13,093 bases of DNA from Larix sibirica (taxonomy: Eukaryota; Streptophyta; Pinopsida; Pinales; Pinaceae), in NCBI GenBank assembly GCA_004151065.3, contig NWUY0304747635.1:1-13093 (forward strand), in the 5' to 3' direction. Of the stretch, positions 1 through 8,394 are shown in pieces. The position numbers were made by a program, and so were the translations under genes. The notes under the pieces were generated by a model. That model was not told the DNA's origin, did not search any database, and saw only the letters and a list, made by a program, of their open reading frames with translations. The stretch's first letter is position 1. The number at the start of each line of letters is the position of its first letter.

Positions 1-49
1 GTCGGGTCTCCTCATGTCGATCAACTTCGACTGATCCACCTTGGCCCCG

Positions 50-959
50 ATGCTCATGCATCAGTATTGTAAACACCCACAACGATTACAAAAGAAGTGG
101 AGAAGAATTGTTTTAGGATGAGACAGAAGAGCACCAACAATAACTAAAGGTCATCATGAAGAGGATGGTGAAGAAGACCCTAGGGTCATATTAGACCAAC
201 TAGAGCAGAGCTTAACCACACTCGTCTATGGTATCATAGTTGTTGGAAGCAAAGGGAATGGAATCAACCTCAAACACAAGGTTGGCCTAAAGGACCAAAG
301 GAAGGAAGAGGCGGATCCATAGTAAAGTGGAAAGTAGAGACAAATATGGGAGAAAGAAGCTAAGACAAGCCACGAGTACCTTTTCATGTGGAGGCCAAGG
401 TAGATATCAAACCTTATGAAAGTGAAGTGGATTCCATCAAAATGAATCAATGGCTACAATAGATAGAAGTACATAAATTTACATGAGGTCAAAAAAAGGC
501 AAAGAAACTCATTTGCATGATTGAAGCTTGAAGACCATGCCCTAGCATCGTGGGAGAGTGATGTAGTCGGTATAGTTTTGGAGAATGGGCCACCAGTGAC
601 TCACTGGAAAGTGTTCAAGGAAATGATAATGACACAAATATATCCAATTGGGTATGAGAAGAATCAACAAATTGTATGGCACTACTTCACGAAAAGGAAA
701 GGACAATCGATGCTTGAGTTCATTATTGAGTTTAGGAAGAGAGATATTCAACTAGGAGTATCTCTAAAGAGTCCAAATTAAATATCTGGGAGCATTCCTA
801 CCAGTAATTCAACATAATTTAATGTTGTTCTAGCCTAAGACAATCCACAAAGACAGTCTTCAAGCATAATATCTAGAACGAGATAAGTGGAAGCAACAAC
901 CTGGTACGGACAAGCAAGCAAAGTATCAAGAACAAAAGAAAGGGAAAAAAAAGAAGTAG
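50..959 (+). pseudogene. Decayed Ty3/gypsy retrotransposon gag
   Basis: This is the remnant of a plant Ty3/gypsy gag (capsid) gene, broken by stops and frame changes. An N-terminal acidic stretch is read in one frame from ATG 50 (GHHEEDGEEDPRVILDQLEQ, from 149). The frame changes near 230-244 and continues through FHVEAKVDIKPY (382-417) and NQWLQ, with in-frame stops at 361, 454 and 484. It changes again near 517-521 into LKLEDHALASWESD and YPIGYEKNQQ, and once more at 779 into YLGAFLPVIQHN and YLERDKWKQQ, ending at TAG 957-959. The order (VEAKVDI, LKLEGHA-like, W..F, YPIGYE, FRK, KYLGGLH-like, QAQYLE-like) matches the Retrotrans_gag family as I know it. The CCHC knuckle, pol and LTRs are not seen. 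The element probably begins left of the window. Family call is confident; clade is not. Confidence 0.85.
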
Positions 960-1001
960 AATCGAAAGACAATTGCGGTAGCGACACAATAGACCAACCT
1001 T

Positions 1002-1613
1002 TCTTTAGTATGCATTTGTACTTATGTAATCTAACAGTTATGATATGTTCTACATAAAATGATATGATATTTCATATTCTTCTTGATCATAATGGCTATA
1101 ATGATCCATGGATTAACACTCGATTAGTTCATGACCTGTATTTAAAAAGCTTGGACGGTCATTAGCTAATGGTCAATTGTGATAAACTCATATGTAAATT
1201 TTTTTCCTCTGCATTAACAGATTGCCTCAAGTAGATGTTTGGTCCATTTTCAACTAAAACAAGGTATTTCCACATAGTTCGAACACCTTAAGAATTCGCT
1301 CACACAAATAGATCACAAATCAACACCCCAATGTACTATATAGTTAAAACCCTCAAAGAGGGAAACAATCCATGACCCTATCCAAACAACTACTCAAGGA
1401 AATATATTAATGCGAAGAAAAAATGTTTACATATTATCACAGTCAACCATTAGCTAATGACCCCCCATGCTCTTTAAATAGAGATCATGGACCAATCGGG
1501 TGTTAAGCCATGAATCGATGTATCCATTAAGATCGAGGAAGATGAACCGCCGAATCACTACGTCTAAAACATAGCATGATCGTTGAACTACATAAGTCCA
1601 AATACATACTAAA
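1002..1613. repeat. Long inverted (fold-back) repeat, ~245-bp arms
   Basis: Two arms, about 1002-1245 and 1378-1613, are reverse complements of each other around a spacer of about 130 bp. By hand, 1083-1172 aligns without gaps to the complement of 1453-1542 at 73 of 90 positions. The 12-base palindrome CATTAGCTAATG occurs in both arms (1160 and 1449). Similarity continues outward to the pair CTTTAGTATGCATTTG and its partner near 1600. It continues inward to GCATTAA and TCAAGTAGATGTTTGG-like pairs, with small gaps. No transposase frame and no clear target duplication are visible. It could be a fold-back or MITE-like DNA element, or two copies of one repeat inserted head to head. Confidence 0.75.
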
Positions 1614-2075
1614 AAAACACAGTTTACCTAAATACATGTTAGAGCAAGTTGATAGTAACTTCGTAAATGTCTAAATATACCATAACAAACAGGACTTCTA
1701 AGGGATTCCTAAAATAGCCATTCCAAAGTAGAGGTAATTATTTTATGGGGTAACAACAAAATTATTTTCAAGTTTAATCTAGGATGGGTCTCGAATAATC
1801 AAGCTAATGATTTTAAAATTCGTTATTCATGAGATTCACTTCATTAAATGTTTTAAGAGATATGTCAATAGTGATGGAGGTCATTGTTAGGCATGTCGCA
1901 CTAATATTCTCCTTTGGGATCCATTGTAAAGGTATTTGGAAATTGAATCATCCTTCACTATTTTATTTATTGAAGATAATTTCAAAGAGAATTAAAGAAT
2001 CCTTGCCTATCATCTTTATTGAACATAATTTCGAAAAGAACTAAGTCATTGATTCTACAACCAAGAGAGCCTAAG
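1614..2075. other. Unassigned AT-rich stretch with short imperfect repeat
   Basis: No gene is recognised here. The 71-codon frame at 1829-2044 has no family resemblance. The only structure seen is an imperfect direct repeat with a period of about 50 bp: TTTATTGAAGATAATTTC at 1965 and TTTATTGAACATAATTTC at 2015, each followed by a purine-rich run. Confidence 0.5.
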
Positions 2076-2545
2076 TATATTTTGTGTTTTATGAATCTTG
2101 ATGAGTTCAAGCATCATTTTCAATGAGGATGGACATCCATTCCCATGGTTGGATTCCTCCTCTTACCTTCATTAAAACCTTTTCTTTAATTTGACAAAGT
2201 GCCAATGAGATAGTAGCATATGGTTGCTTGGCACCAATTAGCATATAAGATTTTTCTTTGATTCGACAAATTTCCTTTGAGATAGTATGATGTAGTTGCT
2301 TGGCATTGATTTCAACATATTTTATGAATCTAGCTGATTTTGAGCATCATTCTATGAGGATGAACATGCATCCCCATGGTTGGATTTATCCACTTGTCTT
2401 TCACTAAAACATTTTCTTTCATTTGACAAAGTGGCTTTGAGATAGTAGCGTGTGGTTGCTTTAGCACCAATTAGCACACAAGACCTTTTCTTTGATTTGA
2501 CTATCATGTAGTTGCTTCGAATTGATTTGCATATAAGTGTTTGGA
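2076..2545. repeat. Nested tandem repeat, ~231-bp and ~72-bp periods
   Basis: Two large units of about 231 bp follow each other. Markers recur at fixed offsets: ATGAGGAT at 2123 and 2354, CCATGGTTGGAT at 2143 and 2374, and GAGATAGTAG at 2207 and 2439. Within each unit a shorter segment of about 72 bp (TTTGACAAA, GAGATAGTA, TAGTTGCTTGGCA-like) is itself duplicated, for example GAGATAGTA at 2207 and 2279. The last sub-copy, near 2487-2545, has an internal deletion. No reading frame is maintained through the copies, so this looks like non-coding satellite-like DNA. Confidence 0.8.
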
Positions 2546-2839
2546 ATGTCGGCTTGTTTTGGCCTTCACCCATTGCACATAATCCATGGGTACTCTAATA
2601 TGGGGAAAAATAATAAACCCATATTGTAAATTTATTTTTGGAGTTTTTAGGTGTTATTCGACCTATATTAGATGACATATTATTTCTAATATTTTGTTGA
2701 AATATTAATATGTACTTCGTCCAACATGTTATTTTGTTCATAACAATAAAATCAATTGTTTTTTTTTTTCAAATATACACAATTTTAAATATTATACTCT
2801 ATAGTATAATCTTAAATTTAAAATTTTATTTTTAATCTA
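2546..2839. other. Unassigned AT-rich spacer with poly-T run
   Basis: No gene is recognised. The stretch is strongly AT-rich and has a run of T at about 2759-2769. A LINE on the minus strand would end in poly(A), seen here as poly-T. However, the recognisable LINE protein stops before its usual C-terminal domains, so I do not claim this run as its tail. Confidence 0.4.
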
Positions 2840-3634
2840 AGAAAAAAATCGTATTTCAAGAAGAAAAAAATGTGAAATAACATTTAGCATGTATATCCAC
2901 TGACAATCTAAAATCATCCCCTCAAACCACATCCAAAGGTCCACCCCTAGTTTGAGACTCCTTTCATTTTTGACCTTCCATGCCAACCACTTCCCCACTA
3001 CAGAAAAAACTTGAACCAAAGCTTCCAAACAATCAAAGCATTGATAACACTTTTCTTACGAGCCCTAAACATTCCAAAACTGCCAAAGGATGGAAGTATT
3101 TCTAGATAAGAACTTCTCTCAACAGACTTGAACCAATTATTACCTTCCATTATCTTTTAGCAACAAGGGGCTCAGATAAATGAATTATGTTCTCAAGTCA
3201 CCCCCTCCATCATAGGCCTTTTTAGCCTATCCCATCTAACTATATCCATCTTCTCGTTTTCATTCATCCCAATCCATAAAACATTGAATATCTTTCTCAT
3301 GATTTTATGCAAGATTTGTTTAGGGATGTACGCAAGACACTACCAATAGACAAGGATAGCCTCTAAAACTACCTTCACTGGTGTTAATCTACCACCTAGA
3401 GAAAACCATCTAGTATACAAGGATGTAACTTTGTTCTCGATCCTGCTATAATGCCAAAAGAAAACCTAGATATTTGAGCCATCTCTTCAAATATCCTTCT
3501 TGAAAAGGGAGTAATTAGTTTATAGCTCGAAGTTGTCCTTCCACTACCATATGAAACATTAAAGATTTTTTTATCATTTATTGCCATCCCATTGGCCTTA
3601 GAATACAAAGCCAATTGCAATGAATTACTTTTGT
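2840..3634 (-). pseudogene. LINE (non-LTR) reverse transcriptase remnant, distal part
   Basis: This is the C-terminal part of a plant LINE ORF2, read right to left through several frames. Visible pieces in order are LALYSKANGMAINDKK (near 3620-3565), KYLGFLLA and a W/Y-rich region near 3440-3490, an IPVYW-like region near 3350, DIQCFMDWDE near 3285 (compare the usual NVLWIGMNE), and GKWLAWKVKNERSLKLGVDL near 2990-2930. The last is the conserved AWKVK-N-G...R-G-DPW segment after the reverse-transcriptase core. Endonuclease, RNase H and poly(A) tail are not seen on this side. The piece joins the LINE segment at 6424-7099: removing the LTR element plus one copy of the 5-bp target duplication leaves the reading frame open across the junction. 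Family assignment is from remembered motifs. Confidence 0.8.
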
Positions 3635-3859
3635 TGTAATGAGAACTAGAAACCTTTGAAGGGTTAAACAACATAATACAAGATAGATAAACACAATCGC
3701 ACAATATGCAATGGAGTTCACCTCATTATATACTAATATTCACTAAGCCAACTATTTCCACTTATGAATGTGGGATAAATTGTTTTACACAAAATGAATA
3801 TTAGTTCCAAAACCTAAAGTCAAAGTGATTTTTTACATAATAAGCCTTATCTTCTAACA
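3635..3859 (-). repeat. 3' LTR of the copia-type element
   Basis: Read on the minus strand it starts TGTTAGAAG and ends TCATTACA, so the terminal TG...CA is intact. By hand alignment it matches the other LTR at roughly 86% of about 224 positions. The other LTR has an extra 28 bases (6243-6270). A TATATAA box lies at 3732-3726. Confidence 0.88.
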
Positions 3860-3868
3860 CCCCCTCTT
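3860..3868 (-). other. Polypurine tract
   Basis: On the minus strand AAGAGGGGG directly abuts the TGTTAG start of the 3' LTR. This is the expected place and composition for the plus-strand primer of an LTR retrotransposon. Confidence 0.85.
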
Positions 3869-4228
3869 ACAACTTACATTACTAAAATCAAAAAAGACAA
3901 AACATAGAATGAAAAACTAAAACATTAGAACAAAAAATAATCTTCAAAATATTATTTGAAAACAACTCCTGAATCATGTAGCATTCCATCAAACTGCCCC
4001 GTACACCTCATAAAGGTGTAGCTCATAAGCTAAATTTCCAAGTTCCCAGATTCCACTTCCTTGAATTCTCGAATTATGAATCTCCTGAATTTAATCACCA
4101 AACAACAATCCACATGCACGTCTCCTGAATAATTCTCGAGATTCACAAACTCCCAAACAAACTAGACAACCATACATGCTAAGTTGTATCTACCTATGAT
4201 CCCCTCCTGTCTTCAAAACACGGACTTC
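3869..4228 (-). other. 3' non-coding region of the LTR element
   Basis: These 360 bp between the gag stop and the polypurine tract hold no recognisable pol fragment in any frame. They include repeated GAATT and TTCAGGAG-like words near 4045-4135 and an A-rich part near 3880-3960. Confidence 0.5.
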
Positions 4229-5057
4229 TTAAAAGGCATAGAAGGCCCTTTCTTCAGTAAGATCATAACCACTCTCATCATCTGATGGTTCTTCCATAAT
4301 GGTTTCTTTTATTGAATGTGAGTTTGCTTTGACTTTACCCTTGAGGATGCCATTAGCTTGAAATTTACAGTTCCAAGTTGTATGACCTATTTTCTTGCAG
4401 CAGTAGCATTATGTCTCCCCCATATATTTGGTCACTCTACTCTAATTGTACCTTGAGTAAAATGCCATCGCAGGTGGAGAATCACCTTCAATCTCTCCTG
4501 CAATGGTTCTCTTTTATTTGGATAAAAGTGCAGCAATCATTTCTTCTAGGGTTTGAGAAAGTAATTGAATTAAAGTTTACATTGTTCTATTGAGAAGGTA
4601 GACTATTTAGCAAAATGGCCTTGGCACCATCTTCCTCTATTGTCACTTTGACCTCAACTAATTGTCTGATGAGAGATATGAAATTATTTATGTGACTCGA
4701 CATAGTGATATCGACAAACATTTAGAATCTTGACAGTTAAAGTTCCAAAGAAAATCTCGATTAAGTGTTTGTGCATAGAAAATTTTATTCAGATTGTTCT
4801 AGATATCCTTCGATGTTTTTTCCAAGTCTACCAGTGGTGCAATTCAGAATCTAATAGATCAAGTCCAATAATGGCCTTAGCTTTATCGTCTCTACTTATC
4901 CATTCCAATAGTTTATTTGGATTTGTCAATAATGTCTCAATTCCTTTTACAATCCCCTACAAGTTTTTATTTATCAATTGCATCTAGATTTCAATTTCCA
5001 AGTGTGGAAATTGAAGGCATAATATTTTTCTAATGGCATGTCCATTTTTATAGTCAT
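4229..5057 (-). pseudogene. Copia-type gag with CCHC zinc knuckle (decayed)
   Basis: This is the capsid/nucleocapsid gene of the LTR element, about 270 codons, with in-frame stops and several frame changes. From ATG 5057 it reads MTIKMDMPLEKYYAFNF and TWKLK, then in other frames LLEWISRDDKAKAIIGLDLL, DLEKTSKDI (compare the DxW segment of UBN2-type gag), SSHINNFISLIRQLVEVKV, EEDGAKAILLNSLPSQ, and LLSQTLEEMIAALLS. The zinc knuckle CYCCKKIGHTTWNC (4408-4367) fits CX2CX4HX4C exactly. After it comes a basic linker (LKGKVKANS), an acidic tail (MEEPSDDESGYDL) and TAA at 4231-4229. That tail and stop, without a protease following, suggest a gag that ends as a separate protein. Motif assignment is secure. 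The start codon is an inference from its position before the conserved first block. Confidence 0.85.
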
Positions 5058-6156
5058 ATTTACTCAATATTTTGCCACAATCATGTAAGAAATATGTAGA
5101 CCTATCAAATATGGTTACAACCTGGCACTTTATTTTAATAAAACAAATATGCATGCTAAAATTTTGCCATCAAAATCCAGATATAGTGATATTCTCCATA
5201 TATACTAAAAACAAATTTTAATTAGCAACTAAAAACATGTATAGTAGATGTATGAATTGTCATTAATCGTACAACAAAAATCAAAGTTGTATGGCACAAA
5301 AATTGTAAAATCATGAATTAATTTGGTGTACATAAGTTGGAATTAAATTGTACCCTCAATTAGCCATGAGAACCTCGATTATGCAATTCCAACAACCTAA
5401 AACTACAATTTCAACCAAATTTTTGCTAGAAAAATCGTCAAAAAGTGGGTACAAATCATAAAACATTTAGCTTATTTCAAAACTTTGTATTGACATTGAA
5501 TTAACTTGTATGGATCGCTAAATTGCTCTGTATAAATTCTGAGAGATGTACGAACCAAGCAATTGTAGCAGTTGTATTGATCAATTAATTATGGCAATGT
5601 ATAGATTTAATTATTCTTGGAGACTATACGAATTTATTATGGCCTATATGTGATCGCAGTTGCAATATTGGTTGTAAAACTCGTACAACAACTGACAATT
5701 CGACATTTGAGAAAATAGTACAACGGTGGGAAAAATTAAGTGTATGGCTACGGATTTAGAATAAGTACGGCAGCTGAGAAATTTAACAGTACAACGGTCA
5801 AGAAATTTAATAATACGATGGCTAATTAAAAATTGAAATTTAACAGTACAACGGTCAAGAAATTTAATAATACGATGGCTAATTAAAAATTTGTACAATT
5901 GAGTAGAATAAGTTGGATGCATGTTGAATGGTACATAATGCATAGCATAGTCAGGAAAATAGTATGATGGTTGCAAATTCAGGTCATATGACAAGTTGTG
6001 GCATGGTGGTTGCTTCCTTGGGTGGATCAATCTTGACATAATCAACTACTCCAACAAGTGGCTTCAATCACTTAAGGCTATTCCCATCTTATTCTCCAAA
6101 TCGTCTTGCAATTCAAGAGAGAGCATACTTCACATAATTGTCCAAAGAACTCCCTC
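5058..6156 (-). other. Long leader of the LTR element
   Basis: About 1.1 kb separate the primer binding site from the gag start. No protein family is recognised; the 133-codon frame at 5644-6045 owes part of its length to a duplicated 19-codon unit. The stretch 5680-6020 is rich in GTACAACGGT and GTATGATGGT-like words, suggesting an older minisatellite. Confidence 0.55.
5778..5891. repeat. Perfect 57-bp tandem duplication
   Basis: Copies 5778-5834 and 5835-5891 are identical over 57 bases. Each contains AGTACAACGGTCAAG and AATACGATGGCTAATT. A more diverged relative of the unit lies just upstream (AGTACAACGGTGGG near 5718). The identity contrasts with the roughly 86% match of the two LTRs, so this duplication is much younger than the insertion. 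Confidence 0.95.
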
Positions 6157-6168
6157 ACTTTGATATCA
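6157..6168 (-). promoter_or_regulatory. Primer binding site, initiator tRNA-Met type
   Basis: Directly after the 5' LTR the minus strand reads TGATATCAAAGT. The plant copia/gypsy site complementary to initiator tRNA-Met is TGGTATCAGAGC. The differences are G-to-A twice and a final C-to-T, all transitions, as expected for decay. Confidence 0.75.
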
Positions 6169-6423
6169 TATAACGAGAACTAGAAACTTGAGAAGGGTTA
6201 AATAATATAACACAAGATAGATAAACACAATAACACAATATGTTATTATGAGTAATTGATGGATGTATTGCAATGGAATTCACTTCCTTATATACTAATA
6301 TTTACTAAGTAAATCATTTCCACTTATGAATGTGGGATAATATACTTTACACATAATGTGAATATTAGCCCAAAACCTGAAGTCAAAGTGACTTTATTAC
6401 ATAATAAACCTTGTATGCTAACA
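6169..6423 (-). repeat. 5' LTR of the copia-type element
   Basis: Read on the minus strand it starts TGTTAGCATACAAGG and ends CTCGTTATA, where the final CA has become TA. It carries a 28-base segment (6243-6270) missing from the other LTR. It holds the promoter of the element. Confidence 0.88.
6288..6294 (-). promoter_or_regulatory. TATA box in 5' LTR
   Basis: TATATAA, followed by GG, lies near the middle of the LTR and is kept in both LTR copies (also 3732-3726). It is the likely core promoter of the element; transcription would run toward lower coordinates. Confidence 0.6.
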
Positions 6424-7099
6424 TTTGCATCCCTCAAAAATCCATCAACATAAAGTAAGATAGGGTCCACAAACAATTAGTGTTAGAGATAATGGTTCCC
6501 TAGCCTGATACCATTCGATATACCATTACCTCTTTCATGAAGAATGCATTACTTAATTTTTTTGCATTAGAAAAGAAAGAGTATAAGTGAGAGTGGGAAG
6601 CCCTCCCACAAAAATATAAAGGGTTGAAAGAAGATGAAGCAAAACCATTAATCCACAAGGAGAAATAAACAAACAAATAGAAAACTTCCATCCAGTGAAT
6701 AAATTCACATAAGAAGCCAATTTGTAACATCATCAATCTTAGGTAAGACTAACTAACCATATCATAAGCCTTAGATAAATCTATTTTATGATAAGGAAGG
6801 ACCTCTTCTTTATTTTTATAATGTGTAAACCTTCTTGGGCAATGCCCACACTCTCATGTATTTGTCTACCATCTATAAATACAAATTGCTCACCTAAGAT
6901 AGTAGGAGACACTACAAGCTTGAGTCTTCTTGCAATGATCTTAGACATTATCATACACAAGGAAATAGGTATAAAATCTTTGCAACACTAAGAGGCATCT
7001 TTCTTTGGGATCAAAGCTAAAAATGTAGAATTAATTGCCCCAAAAACCTTAGCAAAGCTTTTGGATTCCTCTACAACCAACAATAAATCCTTACCCACC
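6424..7099 (-). pseudogene. LINE (non-LTR) reverse transcriptase remnant, proximal part
   Basis: This is the reverse-transcriptase core of the same LINE that continues at 3634. From right to left it reads KDLLLVVEESKSF, VFGAINSTFLALIPKKDAS (the AxNxTxxxLIPK block), a FIPISLC-like block (usually FRPISLCN), SKIIARRLKLVVS, GEQFVFIDGRQIHESVGIAQ (usually GF..GR.I.E), then KIDLSKAYDMVS (6787-6752), which is the first catalytic-aspartate motif. After it come SYLRLMMLQIGF, FSLWINGFASSSF and a degraded region where RQGxPLSPxLF is expected. The second catalytic motif (F/YADD) is lost near 6470 (PYLTLC-like). Stops and frame changes show that it is inactive. The 5' part of the LINE, including the endonuclease, is absent; at 7100 SINE sequence begins. 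Confidence 0.88.
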
Positions 7100-7223
7100 A
7101 AATGTATACTCTATAGACTTTAGCAGTCAAATCATTGCACAGAGGGGGAGCTCTCATACACCAAATTGGTGTCTGGCTAGGCTATGACCTTAAAAATAGA
7201 TTATTATTATTATTATTATTATG
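7100..7223 (+). mobile_element. 5'-truncated SINE with (ATT)n tail
   Basis: From about 7100 the plus strand reads GTATACTCTATAGACTTTAG, then CATACACCAAATTGGTGT and a terminal (ATT)n run at about 7199-7222. The body matches the complement of 8000-8080 closely, apart from a 22-base gap. The tRNA-like head seen in the other copy is missing, so this copy is 5'-truncated and directly abuts the LINE. The exact left end is uncertain by a few bases. Confidence 0.72.
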
Positions 7224-7949
7224 ATTATGTGTGTATGTGCATACCAGTGGAAAATTCGTATTACTAATATGTGATCAATTTTGTTTAAGATAATGTGTGT
7301 TGGTGTTGTAAATATGATATTGGTAAGAGTAATATAAAATCACTTAAATTGGCCAATGGAAACACGAAGAGGGAGCATGGACCAACACAAGAAAAAAGGT
7401 TGAGGATAATGTGAGAGTTACCATTTCCCCCCCTGAAAATATAGCCTTGACATTTGGAAATGACCTTTTTATGTGCAAAATATACTTTCGCTTGTGGAAT
7501 TGCCACCTATCATCTACATGCAAATGAGGGCTAGTTTAGGGAGACCTAACGATAACATAAAAGAGGACTTCTCTAGGATTGACACTTAGTCATTGCATGC
7601 AAAAGAAAGAAAGCTATAAATGAAAGAATTTTTTAATCAACAAGTGAAGAGGTTCTTAATTTGGGGAAAATTGCATTCTCCTTCTATCTGGTTCAGTGGA
7701 AAAGGAAAACCTTATGCCATAAGATGGAAATGATGTTTGAGTGTAGGATATGGTGAGGGTGAATAGCAAGAGCCTTTTTCTATGTCAATGCATGGCCTCA
7801 CCTTAGAGGGTGCAATCTCATTGAACTAGCTATGTCTACAACAAAATCATTCGCCTGCAACCATTCCATGTAGAGATTTTACAAGTACCATGTTTATGTA
7901 TTAATGTTGTTTGTTATTTAGATTATCAATTCTCTGTGATTATGTGAAT
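7224..7949. other. Unassigned sequence between two SINE copies
   Basis: I see no gene here. The 73-codon minus frame (7285-7506) has no family resemblance. A C-run (7427-7433) and the RY-like word GCATGCAAAAG near 7596 are noted without functional claim. If LINE 5' sequence once lay here it is no longer recognisable. Confidence 0.4.
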
Positions 7950-8165
7950 TAATAATAATAATAGTAATCTAATTTTATGGTCACAACCAAGCCAAATACC
8001 AAATTGGTGTATGAGGCCCCCTTGTTTGTAGGACAAGGGATCCCCTCCATGTAGTGATTTCACTGCTAAAGTCTACAGAGGTGTACATACCCTACCCCCC
8101 TCTGGATTTGAACTTGTGACCTCCTAAGAGGAAACATGTGTTCTTAACTATTAGGCCCACTCAAG
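7950..8165 (-). mobile_element. tRNA-derived SINE with A and B boxes
   Basis: Read on the minus strand it starts near 8165 with GGGCCTAATAGTTAAG, resembling a polymerase III A box. About 30 bases on is CACAAGTTCAAATCC, resembling the B box GGTTCRAATCC. The unique body follows (GTAGACTTTAGCAGTGAAAT, CATACACCAATTTGGTAT) and the copy ends in an (ATT)n tail at about 7952-7966. Head, body and simple-repeat tail in this order are the standard plan of tRNA-derived SINEs. It shares its body with 7100-7223 in opposite orientation. Target duplications were not found. Confidence 0.75.
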
Positions 8166-8394
8166 TTGTACATGGTTTCGAAAGATGTGCTGCTTTCATT
8201 TCCAAAATGTTAATTTAAATATTGACTTGATTATTGTTGGTCATCCACAATTTGAGTCTGAAATATCTACTTTGCAATATCTGCTAAACAACGGTAATCA
8301 TTGAACTTGTGCTTGGATTTGTCATAATGGATGATAGAAACAAAGGAAATTGAACAATAAAGTATTCCAAACAATAAAAAATACTATACTTTTT
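8166..8394. other. Unassigned spacer
   Basis: Nothing recognised; AT-rich, with stops in all frames. Confidence 0.4.

Larger units (their letters stand above)
3635..6423 (-). mobile_element. Complete gag-only Ty1/copia-type LTR retrotransposon
   Basis: The 2789-bp element is bounded by two direct repeats of 225 and 255 bp in the same orientation. Read on the minus strand the order is 5' LTR (6423-6169), primer binding site (6168-6157), a leader of about 1.1 kb, decayed copia gag (5057-4229), a 3' region of about 360 bp, polypurine tract (3868-3860) and 3' LTR (3859-3635). LTRs begin TGTTAG; the 3' LTR ends ATTACA and the 5' LTR ends in mutated GTTATA. The flanking 5-mers TTTGT (3630-3634) and TTTGC (6424-6428) differ at one base, as expected for an old target duplication. 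I see no protease, integrase, reverse transcriptase or RNase H fragment. The element is non-autonomous in layout (TR-GAG-like), or is an autonomous copy that lost pol. It sits inside a LINE in the same orientation. Confidence 0.85.

Noticed and set aside
227-240. TGGTATCATAG resembling a tRNA-Met primer binding site
   Set aside because: It lies inside recognisable gag coding sequence, between the EDPRVILDQLEQ block and the next conserved block, with no LTR end before it.
2759-2769. Poly-T run as a LINE poly(A) tail
   Set aside because: The LINE protein ends well before its normal C-terminus, so a 3' tail this close is unlikely without an internal deletion that I cannot show.
5644-6045. 133-codon minus-strand ORF
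   Set aside because: It lies in the non-coding leader of the LTR element, includes the duplicated 57-bp unit, and has no family resemblance.
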